This document shows positions 36,931 to 48,796 of a stretch of DNA of 64,000 bases, piece by piece (position 1 is the first letter of the stretch; each line of letters begins with the position of its first letter). The DNA comes from Siphonodentalium dalli (Eukaryota; Mollusca; Scaphopoda; Gadilida; Siphonodentaliidae): contig CP136065.1 in the NCBI GenBank assembly GCA_032622095.1, positions 214,254,151 through 214,318,150 on the forward strand. Reading direction: 5' to 3'. A program made the translations under genes and the position numbers. The notes below the pieces were generated by a model. That model did no database searches and was not told the DNA's origin. It saw nothing but the letters and a program-made list of their open reading frames with translations.

Positions 36931-37251
36931 GGCGTCTCGATACATAATATTAATCGGTGGCAACTTTGAAAGATCGCGTGCAGCAACTCTAGGAAGGTTT
37001 TCCTCAGGATATAGCTTCAAAGTTTCAACAATTCCCTGCATCGAAGCATTCCATCCATTGTCCGTGTTATGATACTCGAATTTATTATAATCATGCAGTA
37101 TTCCCAATTTCGAGAGCGTTGCCACAGCATTCTCTACATCCTCGTTATTGAACTTTTCGATACATAATTGAACTATGAGTCCAGGACTCAAGTCTTTGAA
37201 CTTGTTCACGGTATAGCACAGAAGCTCGTTTATCACGATCATCCTTTCCAT
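36853..37251 (-). CDS. ORF with a helical INELLCY...LPPI domain, probably repeat-associated
   Basis: A 132-codon intact frame starts MERMIVINELLCYTVNKF and has VQLCIEKFNNEDVENAVATL, then LPRVAARDLSKLPPI and a C-terminal charged helix. From memory, invertebrate genomes carry many copies of single-domain ORFs with INELLCY near the start and A.DL..LPPI near the end, often next to transposon genes. I cannot name a Pfam family. The last codons (CGYETLS) are also encoded in the related repeat near 46.92 kb, where the rest of the ORF is missing. It may be an active gene, a recent retrocopy or a TE ORF. No introns are visible. Confidence 0.45.
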   Translation of the reverse strand: MERMIVINELLCYTVNKFKDLSPGLIVQLCIEKFNNEDVENAVATLSKLGILHDYNKFEYHNTDNGWNASMQGIVETLKLYPEENLPRVAARDLSKLPPINIMYRDAHRLTDEVKRLDKQITRMECGYETLS

Positions 37252-37551
37252 TGAATGTCACTGTACAGCGATCTCGAACGAATGCCACAGCTCGGATACC
37301 GCATTGAATATATCAGAACTTATCGAATAAAGTCCGCCAAAATGCTAATAACAGCATAGCTCACAGAAATAGACTCTTCAGCACTAAGTCCAGTATGTTG
37401 TCGAATTCCAAAAACATCATATATTATCATATTTTAAACAAAAATTGCAGAGAAAAAAATAAACACGTTGCTACCTTATTCTATGACGTAATATTATATA
37501 CTATATATGAATATACTATATACGCGCTGATTATGTTTGGCATATGATCAA

Positions 37552-37554
<3 letters not shown>

Positions 37555-37586
<32 letters not shown>
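37555..37586. repeat. (TA)n microsatellite
   Basis: About 32 bp of TA. Confidence 0.95.
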
Positions 37587-37588
<2 letters not shown>

Positions 37589-38012
37589 TATTCCTTCTGT
37601 TGATGGCGATTTGAACAAATATGAATATTTCTGCAACGAATGCCGCCCGTGCCTTTAAAAAAAATGTGGAAATGTGGTTCAAATATCAGCGAGAACACTC
37701 AAAGTAGATATTTGCGCCATTCTGCGTCGGTCGAACATAACTTTTGTGGTTTAGCTGTTTACGCTATGGTATACTGTGGTATATGCACGGATATACAGTC
37801 TACTGTAAATTTGCAGTATAACCTTGAAATATATGGTGCCCAAGTGGCGTGTCGTTAAACAGGTACTCCATGATACATGTACAGCTACTCCATAGTACAT
37901 GGACATGTACTCCATAATATATGGACAGCTACTCCATAATACATGGACAGGTACTCCCCGTAGTACCTGGATATTTGAGGATCCATAGTAACCGGACAGG
38001 TACTACAGAGTA

Positions 38013-40198
38013 CAATACCAGTTAAAAGAAGTGGTATATTAAGCGCGCTATTTTCGCGCCCAATATCGCAATAATATTGCAAGTGGAAACGCTTATATAA
38101 GCGCGCCGCTTGCGATATTATTGCAATATTTTGGTTAATATTGCGATATCGCGCGCTTAATATTGCGACATCTTGCGCTCAAAATTGGGACATTTAAAGC
38201 AAATGATTGCTTGTTCTATATTGTTTGGCATAATTAGAGATGTTTTAGATTTGTATATAATTTTTTTAATTTTATTTTTAATTTTTATTTAGAAGAAAGA
38301 ATGACAAAGGAGGAAAATACAAAATGCACGTACATATGCATTCTCTCAATCCAAGGCTTGGAAGAGCGATACTCTTCCATGCCCTGGCCTACTTTCTTAC
38401 ATGTGACATATAATTAGAAAATATTTAAAGGCACACAATGTGTTCGGATAATTTTAACAAAGAGTGTTCAGACTAAAATTAAATTGACGCTACGAAGGGT
38501 ATAATATTTTTCAGAAAATGGGCTTTCTTTTGCTACAACAATGCTGATAAGAACAATAACTTAGTCTTTTTCTTCAGAATAATTATAGAATTCACTTTCA
38601 GCTACATTATTTGATTATATGTAGTCGTTAATGTTTGCATAATCAAAGTTCCTAACACTATGTGCAGTTTTAAATATTTTAAAGTCTGAAATTACCAAAA
38701 ACAATATAATTAGACAAGTTAACCATATTGCAACTGTATTGTAAATATTGTTATTGTAATTATTGTTTCGACAGCACTCGGGGAAAATACATAACGCTCT
38801 CTTTATTGACGTTTCGGACTGTGGCTGAAAAAAAAGTTTTGATATTGTTAAAGGTACGGTGGGTATCCTGTGAAAATATTTCCACCCGTCAAAAACCGCC
38901 ACAAACAGAAAGAACATCAAAATGTAGACAGACTTTGTCCGTATACAAATAAGAAATATCGCATAAACAGTATGTTATTGTCAAATGTTTGGCCATTGTT
39001 ATGTAAACAAAAGCATAAAAAGTTACTTTTCTCGTGTTTGTTTATAGTATGATGGTAAACATAAAGAGCGTTCTTTGTTGGTGAATTCCTGATATGGAAC
39101 TAATAAAGAGCGTTTATGCCATTTGTGTGTGATTAGCCAGTAGCATTTTGCTGTCTTCTGTAACACAATCAGGCTCTTGCTTAGGTAAAATATAGTAGGT
39201 ATGTATGATAACATGCTGTTTACGTGATGGTCGTGGTATATATGAACGAAACTGTATGCGTTTTAATGTTTTTCTGTTTACGGTGATTAGAACAAATATG
39301 AATATTTTCGACAACTAAGGCCTCACGTGCCTTTAAGCAAACCAGTATATCTATTGACGTTTTCGAGAAATATGATTGGAAAATAAAAATGATCGGTGTA
39401 CTGAAATTGTACAAATATTTTATAAATATCTGCCGCTCGGGTACCGGGTAATTGATTTATTTTGTATGTCGCCCAGTCACTGTTAAGCTCGGGGTGTACT
39501 TGGCGTGAATATTGTTCTATATATATATATTGTTTCAGCACTAGTAGGAATAGATTACTTTTTGAATTTTTGTATTCATGATCTATACCGATAATGATAT
39601 TAATTTTTGTTAGATCAATGGGAAATTGGTTGATTCTTGCACATGTCTCAATTTCTTTAATAAAGATTTGAACGTGGGGACAATCCCAGAAAATGTGAGA
39701 AATGGTTTCCTGTACGTTTTGACAACGATTGTAAAGATCGTCGACTCGAATGTTAGCCACCTTCAGAAATTTATTGGTACTAATAATTCATGTGTTTATT
39801 CTGAATTGGAGCCACAGTAATTTCGTATCGGTTGTCGTTTTAAAGGGTATGCTCAAATATTCTTCCCAATTTTCTATTTTCTCGCATTTTTCGGATTCCC
39901 ATTTTTAACATGCATTTGGCATAGTTTTCCCATTTGATAAAATTTTATAAAAGATTTGTATATACTTATAGTTGTAAATGCTCTATGTACACTATATGTA
40001 CACTATATGCACAGTATTTCTCTAATATAAATATAACACTATCAGGTCTGTATGAAATGTTTTAATATCGGAAAATTCTGCACTCAATATCGCAACAATA
40101 AGCGCGATAGATGTTTGGTATTGCGCTATAATTAATCGCACCTTTTTGGAAATTAAGAGCGCTCAGTATCGCAATAAAGTATCTTCTGACTGGTACTG
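38013..40198. mobile_element. Mariner-like MITE, family B (copy 3), split by a LINE
   Basis: Left CAATACCAGTTAAAAGAAGT after TA, right CTTCTGACTGGTACTG before TA. The outer about 240 bp on each side match the 36134 element in reverse order. About 1.7 kb between them is L1/Tx1-like LINE sequence (38265-39985). This is a nested insertion. Confidence 0.78.
38265..39985 (-). mobile_element. L1/Tx1-like LINE 3' portion with RT C-terminus
   Basis: The minus strand from about 39985 reads KTMPNAC, WEEYLSIPFKTTTDTKLLWL, then QFRINT, TNKFLKVANIRVDDLYNRC and ETISHIFWDC (39760-39323). This matches the W...PFK.T.DTKL.WFQYRI...C..C...ETI.HLFW.C end of L1/Tx1-type ORF2. An untranslated tail runs to an A-rich end at about 38265. 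One or more stops occur upstream of 39760. The element is inserted inside the TIR element 38013-40198. Confidence 0.75.
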
Positions 40199-42265
40199 TA
40201 CCTGGACGTGCACTCTGCGACCTACCTGGATAGGCGCTCCAGAGTACCAACATTTTGGTACTCCACCCGGGATAAGTATGGTAATTACGTAGGTACTTCA
40301 GGGTACCTGGGGTTTTAAGAGTATACGCACGGTTCGCGTAAAATAACAAAGACGCTCGAAGGACAGCAGTTTTCTGTTGCGTCCGTTTTGGATTGCACCA
40401 TGTAGAACAAAACTGAATAACAAAACCCCTCGAGTCCTAACGGAAATACAAACGACTGATTGTAGACGCCGAAAGCACCACGATTCGTCCGACAGACTGG
40501 AAGGGCCTTAATATCTGAATGCACATATAGTGTATAATGTAATGTAGTGTTGTGTGGACAATATGGGCCTACGGCTTTGCGGTCGATGAAGTCGCGCCGC
40601 CGTTTTCATTAATAAAATCACAATAACATCACGTCCATTCAATATGTGAACGACTACCATTCGAAATAGAATTGAAATGAACATTGAAGATACTCTTTAA
40701 TAACTTAGAGTTACATGTAGGGCATAGACTATACCGCCCACCCAGACTGCATGGTGTCGAATTATAGCGATAAAGGATTTGAGATTTTATTAATTCTAAA
40801 ATGAACATAGTTCAGTATGTTGGATATCTATGAAGACAAATAAATACACAATGAATAATATCGGTTTTTGTTTCTTAGTTTTGTAATGCTAAAATCGCTG
40901 ATTGAAGTGCAATAATATGATTGAGATCAGTCGTGATCGAGGCATATGTATCCAATTGGTTCCCAGCTATTGAATAGAGGATCTAAACGAGTCCTCAGTT
41001 TATAGCGGAATTTACACAACGAGTCTAGTAAATTAGGTCTGGACCGAATATTTGGCGAGGTTCAGACCTAATTTACTGGACGAGTTTTATAAATTCCGCT
41101 ATAAACTGGGGACGAGTTGTAGATTCTATTTATTACATGATCAAAACCTCGATAAAACAATGCCATGCTTAAATCAACAATTGGGACGTGAAAACTAACA
41201 TCGGCTCCTATAAGGCCCGCGATGGCGTTTCACGTAACTGCGCATTGTTTGCCCGCGTAAAGAAATAATCCCAGATAAATAAAGACTTTTTTAGGCATTT
41301 AGTGGCATATATTTAATGAAATAACTTTTCAAATTCTTCATTCGTTAGAGTTTTGTTAGAAAAATAATGGAAACCATAGTATTTTGAGACATAGATTACG
41401 GAATGTAAACAGACGACAAACCGAAAGTCAAAGGTCACCTGGCACTATTTCATGTTATTAAACGAGCGTTTAATATCACAATTTACAGAAGGGGTTTATT
41501 GAATGAAATAAGGGTAGGATCATGTAATAAATATAATTGTATACCTCTGGTGGAATACAAGCCGAACCTATATTGGTGTTGACGTTGTCACCAAGACAGA
41601 TGACGTACATTACGCCAACAACCGACTTCGGGTGATGCCCCGATCATACTAGTTATTCGTCAGACTAAAATTTGCAACAGAGATAGATATAGTATCAATG
41701 AAGATGTCAGTAATGAATTGAACATTTCTGACACAATGATTTAGAATAAATACAGAACACAACTTGCATCATAATCTCGAATATTATAGCGAACTCGTTG
41801 CGGACGGCGCATAGTTACATTTCGATCGAGATACGCTCTAGCTAAATATTTCCTTGCGCCATCAGCAACTCATTCGATTAAATAGTTTCAATTAAGATGC
41901 GCGTTGTGTTCTGTCTATATTCATGTATACGACATTGTGCTATAGGTGATGAAACCATTATTGGACAGTCAGCATGGTAGTGGAATAGCTTAAATCATAC
42001 TTTGTTAAATATAGTCATCTCAAATGGCACACACAATACACTGCAATGCATGATATATTTGGAAGATGTTGCCGCTGACAAATATGATATGATTGCCCAG
42101 TCGATGAAAACAACAATAACAATTACTGCATGACATGAATAAAGTGTTCGGGAGATGCATACAAATAGGAGACGAAGCATATGTGGTATGCTGAAAATGT
42201 AAGTTAGTTCTGGTTGCAGTACATTGATTGTCTTTGTTTATAAAAAGTTTTACCTCCAACTATTA
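40199..42265. other. No gene recognised
   Basis: Apart from the hairpin at 40978-41126 I see only short, unconvincing frames and AT-rich DNA. Confidence 0.5.
40978..41126. repeat. Foldback hairpin / small MITE
   Basis: CAGTTTATAGCGGAATTTA, ACGAGT and GTAAATTAGGTCTG at the left pair with their inverses at the right around an about 15-nt loop (CCGAATATTTGGCG). Confidence 0.8.
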
Positions 42266-42268
42266 AAG

Positions 42269-42570
42269 GTACTCAATCCGATTCGATGGTCCCCATATTT
42301 TAGAAATTCCGCTTCAGTTATCAGAATCGATTAATTGCCCAAAAATAATGCTATCCACTGTCAACTATAGTATACAATTTGCACGATCGTGTTATTTATC
42401 AACATGTTGTTCGTCGAAATTTGGCCTTAATATCAACAGAAAGCCTCTTGATTTTATCCATCTTCATCCGCAATTTGGTCCGAGACGTCGGCGCGTGGAC
42501 TGTTTACTGGGCCATTAATAATTCTCGATGGTGAAAGATAAAAGATTTAAACAATCGATATCTAGTAACT
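42269..42570. mobile_element. MITE of the GGTACTCAATCCGAT family (copy 2, one end visible)
   Basis: TTAAAGGTACTCAATCCGAT, then TCGATGGTCCCCATA and ATCGATTAATTGCCC. The right terminus is not clear. It is in inverse orientation relative to the internal sequence of copy 1. Confidence 0.65.
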
Positions 42571-42729
42571 CTGAACTTTACTCTAATTTCAAAACTACCT
42601 TAAATGGTGCTTAATATTCATTAAATATATATATTAAAATTAAATATATATATTAAAATACAGTAGTTATATCTTACTTGTTTTGACTAAGATTGTGAGT
42701 TATCAGACCTATACGGCTACACAACTTTA

Positions 42730-42731
<2 letters not shown>

Positions 42732-42818
<87 letters not shown>
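42732..42818. repeat. (TA)n microsatellite
   Basis: About 87 bp of TA with one interruption. Confidence 0.97.
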
Positions 42819-42821
<3 letters not shown>

Positions 42822-43044
42822 CTTCACTCCCACACCAAGGGCTACATTATTTGGATAAATTGTTCTTATATCATAGACACCATAAACATCTCGGGAAATA
42901 ACTAGTTATACAGACATATAATATAGACGATTGTTATGTGGAGTGAAGGAGAAGATCTCATAATCTTTTCAATCATCACCGGCGCTTCGCGCCCAACTAC
43001 TACTTCTCTCTTTCTCTCTCTCTCTTTCTCAACCATTGTTTTTT

Positions 43045-43710
43045 TTTTAAATTCTTTATTGACACGATATACATGGACGTATTCATATATTTAAAAAACA
43101 GCAAAATGACATTAACAAAAATATTGTCCTGGTATTTTCGGGAGGGGGGACTTTCGCTCCCAACTCACACACACCGAACATACGTTCAAAGTCGAAGACA
43201 CCTCATGCGTGTTTTTGTATTACACAGACTATGTTTATGACTGGAATGTCACCAGAAATATTTTAGTATGCTTTTAAATATACATGTAATTTATAATCTC
43301 CGATATGTAAAAAATTGCCTCTATCCATGCCCGGAATTTATATAGCGTTAATTCGACAATCATCAGCAAGTGAAAAACTAACAGAATCACAAATAGTTAT
43401 TTGTCTTCAAAGTACTTGACATGGCAAGGTATATCTCACACCATTCAAACTCTAAGTCGTTAAGAATATCTCTCTTTAGTGCTATATATTTCACTAAGCG
43501 ATATCTCTCATCAGGTTCACGTAGAAATGATTTCAGGGATAAGGTATCGGGGTCAAAACCGTCAAATATGGTTTTGTAGATGTAAAATTTAAGCAATGTC
43601 AGAAATAATTTTTTGACACTGAAATTTTGCTGGCGCGGAAGGCCGAACATTATATTGATATGAGTGATAGAGATGTCCAGCTTGTGTTTATCCAGCCATT
43701 TTTGTGTCAT
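43045..43710 (-). pseudogene. L1/Tx1-like LINE ORF2 C-terminal fragment plus 3' end
   Basis: The frame 43710-43387 reads TQKWLDKHKLDISITHINIM, FGLPRQQ, KKLFLTLLKFYIYKTIFDGF, then a final EFEWCEIYL region. This is the extreme C-terminus found after the HLFW.C motif in L1/Tx1-type elements. The sequence continues to a run of A on the minus strand (T-run at 43039-43048), consistent with a 3' tail. No RT core is present. Confidence 0.65.
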
Positions 43711-43856
43711 TTATGAATAGTTTTACGACAGAGCAGCCATTGTTATACCTCTCAACTTTTAAATGTCTCTGATTCTGGATAATATATTATCTGGTTGACT
43801 ATTAAAATTATTTGTACAAAATTTCCCTCAAATTACATTTTCACCTTCCCAGTGAC

Positions 43857-44648
43857 TAAGAAGAGTTAGCTATTATGACTCAATCATGGTCACATTAACA
43901 ATATTAGTCTAAACGACTAATTCGGTGTCAGTCAAACTGACAAAATACAGTAGTTATATCTTACTTGTTTTGACTAAGATTGTGAGTTAGCCATTTTAAT
44001 TTTAACTAATGTGTGATATCTCCATATTTTCATTTTGGTGGGAAATCGAGTTTAAAGATTTGACCCCCAGTTCACATGTTCTCATTCTGTTTTGGAAGAT
44101 AGTACACGTGCTATTGTGGTTTTTGTTTGTTTTCAATCATATAAAAGTGCAAAAATCCCAAATCACGCCATTTTCCCTGTTATTTTAACCAAATAATTAT
44201 TCTAAAAATAAGATGTTCACACATAGGAGTGAGAAAGCATTATTTCCAACTATAGTCACTTCGCTGGTTCTCTGCCAATTTCGGGTTCCATTGCTTTCTA
44301 TTGAAGGTCAGAGATGCATTTTAGCACTGAAATGTATTTAATCACGTGGTACAAAATGAATAGATTCATTGGTCCACAGTACAGATAGAACAATATAGCA
44401 CTTTCAAAAAAGTGAGTTGTTGAGATGGAACAGCTTCTCATTCAATTTTGGTAAGCGTTAGAAACGATATCTGGTGATTTTGGGACAGGAAATCCCGCAC
44501 CGAATCAAAAGATACTAATATCTCATTTTCCCGTCAAAATGGAGATAGAACAGTTTAGTTCTGACGCGACGCAAAGTTAGTTACCCTCGTGACAACTGTT
44601 TGACGAACCAAAATTAGTCATATTGACTAACTTTATTTTCTCAGTGTA
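43857..44648. mobile_element. TIR element with AGTTAG...ATGACT ends
   Basis: Left CAGTGACTAAGAAGAGTTAG, CTATTATGACT. The right end is a similar inverse (AGTCATATTGACTAACTTTA, TTTTCTCAGTG). The ends are imperfect. The interior repeats GTTAGTCA/TGACTAAC words. No frame. Confidence 0.5.
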
Positions 44649-44801
44649 GAACGATTTAATCTATCAAAGACTAAATAAACAACCGCGTGCACGTTGCTTC
44701 AAAACTTTCATAAAATGGCTTCATTTCGTGGTGAATCAGTTAACTTGAGTATTTTTCTATTCCTCACAGATTGTCGCGATAATTTGTAGTTCAGTTTCTC
44801 G

Positions 44802-45024
44802 CTAGCTCCGAATATACAGATAATATACCACTAAATATGACGCCATCAGATATACAATAGTAGAAAGTGGAAATCCAAAAACACTGTTTGCTGAATTAAA
44901 ACCTGCTCTTCGTTGGCAAAACCCTGCGAGTCCCCGAAGATAGAAGTCTCGCATGATGTCTCCCGCTCTCTCGTTACACGAGCTGTATATGTCAGTCTCA
45001 CATCGGTATCTGTCCAGGGATGCG
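44802..45024 (-). CDS. Terminal exon of the Cys-repeat surface protein, with hydrophobic C-terminal tail
   Basis: The acceptor TTGTTTCCATTGTAG precedes 45024. The exon has 1 nt, 73 codons and TAG at 44804-44802. It starts ASLDRYRCETDIYSSC, continues through IMRDFYLRGLAGFC, and ends in a small-residue segment (NSANS) followed by an about 20-residue hydrophobic stretch (STIVYLMASYLVVYYLYI) and a very short end RS. This is the layout of a GPI-anchor signal or a single C-terminal membrane span. The 1-nt entry joins the 2-nt exit of exon 52432-52576 to make an Asn codon. The Cys spacing (two Cys seven residues apart, then one after about 20) resembles the exons upstream, so this is the last module of a repeat protein. 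Confidence 0.7.
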
Positions 45025-45029
45025 CTACA

Positions 45030-45365
45030 ATGGAAACAAGAAAACCATAGTCAGAAATGGTAACGCGCTCAAGATCATATGTTATATACCCATTATTGTA
45101 ATTATAGAATCTTTTTCATTTCTGTTATTTGTAATTGGCATAGCTTATCACAAACCAAAAATTAACATTATTGACATAATGTAAACGCCAATAAACGAAA
45201 TTTAAATTCTCAACTACACCTTTTACCGGGCTCGGCCTCGGGGTCGCACTACAGCTCGGCCTCGGGGTAGCACTACAACTTTTAATGTGTTCCAATAATA
45301 AACATTCTATAAATAGAATCCCCATCGGTATGGCAGCGCACAGGCGAAGCAAGAATTTGTACATT
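45030..45365. repeat. Dispersed repeat (AAAACCATAGTCAGAAAT family), copy 2
   Basis: Begins six bases into the intron upstream of the terminal exon's acceptor. Contains a tandem pair of GGCTCGGCCTCGGGGT (about 45228 and 45250). Confidence 0.7.
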
Positions 45366-45394
45366 AGTACACTTTTAGAAAAAATACAGTCGTT

Positions 45395-46960
45395 TTAACG
45401 GTCCGAGACCGCGCAACATCGCTGCCAACATTTGACCGTTTAACATACGGTCAGACCGTAGCATGTTCCACGGTGTAAAACCGTTTAAGTAACTGACAGA
45501 CCGTAACCAATAACTGCCAGACCGTTGTATTTTTTACGGTTAAGCACCGTTTAATTAATATCAAGACCGTAACTAATAAAGGTCAGACCAATGGTATTTT
45601 TAATGGGTCAATACCAATTATTTTCTCTTAATTTGCTAATCTACCATAGAATTAGCCAGGTTCCTATGGTGACAATATGATTTCCCGGTAGGCATTACGA
45701 TTCCTATGTTTTTGAATGGTCGAAACTAGTATTATTCATAACTGAAAAATACATCTTAGTTCTTATGTTACGATCATTGTTTTGATGAAATGTAAATCCT
45801 CAATGCATAAAGTGATAGACAATACTTATGAAACTTTGCAGTTTGCAGAGGATCAAGCTTGTGATCTGCCTCGTAAAATTGTATCCGGAAACGACTGCGC
45901 ACGCGTAATGTGTTCGCCTTTCACTAACTACTGTATAAATATGGCTGTAAATAACAAATGATACTTGTAATAGCTGATATGCCAACCCATCACTATTCAG
46001 TTATGAGTAATACTAATTTCGACCATTCTAAAACATGAATCGGCATGCCCTTTTAAGCCATAAAAAGAACAAAGCTACATGTTTCACATTTAAACTCAAA
46101 TGTATGTACATGTAAAAGTAAAATATCTTAATGGCATACTTTTTGGTAACATGTAAGGCGTGAAATTGTCCAGTCACTTGTAAACACAGTTTTTGTTTTA
46201 ACAGGTGAATCCGTACATCATGACAATACAGTACCAGTTAGAAGAAGTGGTATTTTTAGGCGCACCTTTATTGCGACATTGAGCGTGCTTAATTTAGAAA
46301 AAAAGGCGTGATTATAGCACATACCGAAAATCTGTCGCGCTTATTATTGCAAAATTGAACGAAAATATTGCGATACTAAGCGCGCTAACTTTCATACAGA
46401 CCCGATAGTGTTATATTTTTTGTCTCTATTTATACAATAAACAATATAGAAGAAGCAATAATTAGATTTAAATGTCACAATTTTGAGCGCAAGATGTCGC
46501 AATATTAATCGCAAAATATTGAGATATTAAGCACAAAATATTGCAATAATATCACAAGCGACATGCTTATAAGCGTTTCCACTTGCACTATTATTGAGAT
46601 ATTCGGCGCGAAAATAGCGCGCTTAATATACCACTTCTTTTGACTGGTACTGTATATCAATAACAGCTAGTTGGGATTGGAACCTTAAAGACAACAACAG
46701 ATACCATAATAACTGTCCGCAATGACTTGAGGACAATATTCTCTTGTAGTCGCACATTTTCCATGAAATTTTAAAGCATGATGCATCAAACTGTATACTG
46801 GTATCACAACCATTTAGTATCAATATCAGTGAGTCAGCCAAAGATAGTTTGATAAGAACATCCAACCAATAGTGTATTCCCGGTAAATTGTCGTAATAAT
46901 TTGACGATAACATGGCGAATGATGACAATGTCTCGTATCCACACGTTTCAATGAAAATTG
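45395..46960. repeat. About 1.6-kb dispersed repeat, copy 2
   Basis: GGTCCGAGACCGCGCAACAT through CGTATCCACACG. Differs from copy 1 by small indels, by a shorter MITE (46229-46652) and by loss of the coding part found at 36.9-37.25 kb. It lies in the intron between exons 52432 and 45024, or beyond the gene's other repeats. No intact gene. Confidence 0.85.
46229..46652. mobile_element. Mariner-like MITE, family B (copy 2)
   Basis: CAGTACCAGTTAGAAGAAGT and inverse ACTTCTTTTGACTGGTACTG, TA-flanked, with an internal deletion relative to copy 1. Confidence 0.85.
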
Positions 46961-48796
46961 ATGAACACGGGATGAATTGGTCCGTGTAATCGTAAAGTTG
47001 GAATTGTAGATATGTGATCATCCGTCACTGCGCGTCAGTTCATTGTTTGCGGTGTTGTTGAAACTGAAGCTCTTATGAATTACACTGGTGCATACAGTAC
47101 ATGTACATGTATATCCTGTCTTGTAAATGTACATGCATGTGCTTTGAAACAATCAGATTCAAAACACTGTCAACTGGATTGTCAACATTATAATAGTAAT
47201 AGCTGCTCGTTGAGTCGTTGTTGTTATTATTGTCACTATTGGTTGACATCGAAGCTTGTGTTAAGTGTACCTGTATCCTCAAGTGTCAGTAAATCTGCCA
47301 GTGTTTTGATACTAAGTTACAACACTGTCAATTTCAACATCATCACTGAGTCGAATGAAGTCAGACCCCGATCGTGCCATGAATCGATTGGCACGAATCT
47401 CTGCTCTCTAATTTAGTGGAAATGTCAATGCTTAAGCCGATTTTCGCAGAATTGAAACTTGTCCGGTTATCAAAGGAACCAAAATCAGACCGTCTTAACA
47501 ACTGTCCACAATGGAAAAGGTAACAGTTTCCCAAAAAACAATAATTTGCGATTAAATATGCAACACCAAATAAAAATGGCGAACAAATTATCTTAGTGCT
47601 AAAGCGGGAACTTAACACCGGAATGAGAATTACGTACTCATCAATATACGTACCGAACCGATTAACACAGAATGAATGCCGATATTATGTACATATTAAA
47701 TATCAGCAGAGTAAGATTCAGTCATACTGTATGGAGTCATTGCCGTATATAATATGGTCGCCGATAAATATACTATTGAATTTTGACGGCATGACTTTGA
47801 ATCACAAAACTATTTAATTTAGACAATTTTCATGGGCACATAAAATAACGGTAAAACACAGTCAAACTGATGAAACGGTATGAGACCGTCGATTATGACG
47901 GCCGAAACCGTCGAACCGACAGTAATTTCTAACAGTGTATACACGCGGCGCGCGTAATAAACGTAAGGTCGTTAGCCATTCATAATAAGTAAATATCGAA
48001 TGACGATACAGATATCTGTAAACAAACATTGCAAATAATGTTATTGGGACGAAAAGTCGCAAGACTTGTTCTGTATTATGATGATGATGATGATGATATG
48101 ATTGATAGAACACACCACTATTATGATGATCGTATCGTCATTTGTTTAAAATACGTATCAATTGACATATACGCACCTGTTCCCGCGTTAAAATCAACAT
48201 ATCTTAACCATTTTAGGGGACTTCCGCGAATTCGGGGACCTCCACAAATAGATCTCTGCAAATAGGGACCTACTGCAAATTGTCACAACCGGAAAAACCC
48301 AGTATCTATATATAAAACGCACAGCGGGCCATAGCTATCTAGTATCTCGAGGACAGTATACACGCGGCACGCGTAATGAATGTGTTTCTAAAACATGACT
48401 CGTTCGAGAGAGGTTGAATCCGAAAATATATTATCGGTCTGCGTCTATATATAAAGACGGTTAAGCTTACGGGGGTGTTTAACCAGGTACGTAGTCCCAC
48501 CAACATCTCAATACTCCATTAATTCGTTCTATACTAAAGCATCATAGACGAGTAATTGTCCAATTATGATCAGATAATAAGTTCAACAAACGACCATTTC
48601 CTCCAATAAATATGGCTACTTTGAAAGTTTATTTATCTGTCATCTGCTTGTATCACCTTAACATCTCTCTAAATGATTAATAAACCATTCCAATGTACAC
48701 TTTTTAACTGGTTGGGAGAATCCATTTAGCATTGAAATGGTTAATGCCATAACTTAACTTTTAACGTCAGGTATAGCCTATCAAGTTTATGTGCCC
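46961..48796. other. No gene recognised; intron of the Cys-repeat gene or spacer
   Basis: Short frames only. ACATGTA-type words, a (GAT)n run (48078-48098) and a TATACACGCGGCGCGCGTAAT word (47937), also seen near 5325 and 48357, indicate repeat debris. Confidence 0.5.

Larger units (their letters stand above)
42655..43989. repeat. 48-bp direct repeat flanking a (TA)n plus LINE block
   Basis: The same 48 bp, starting AAAATACAGTAGTTATATCT and ending GATTGTGAGTTA, occur without a difference at 42655-42702 and 43942-43989. Confidence 0.85.

Noticed and set aside
47075-47416. 113-codon plus frame rich in Cys and Ser
   Set aside because: Composition driven by ACATGTA and short repeats. No splice sites or homology pattern, and it overlaps an antisense frame equally long.
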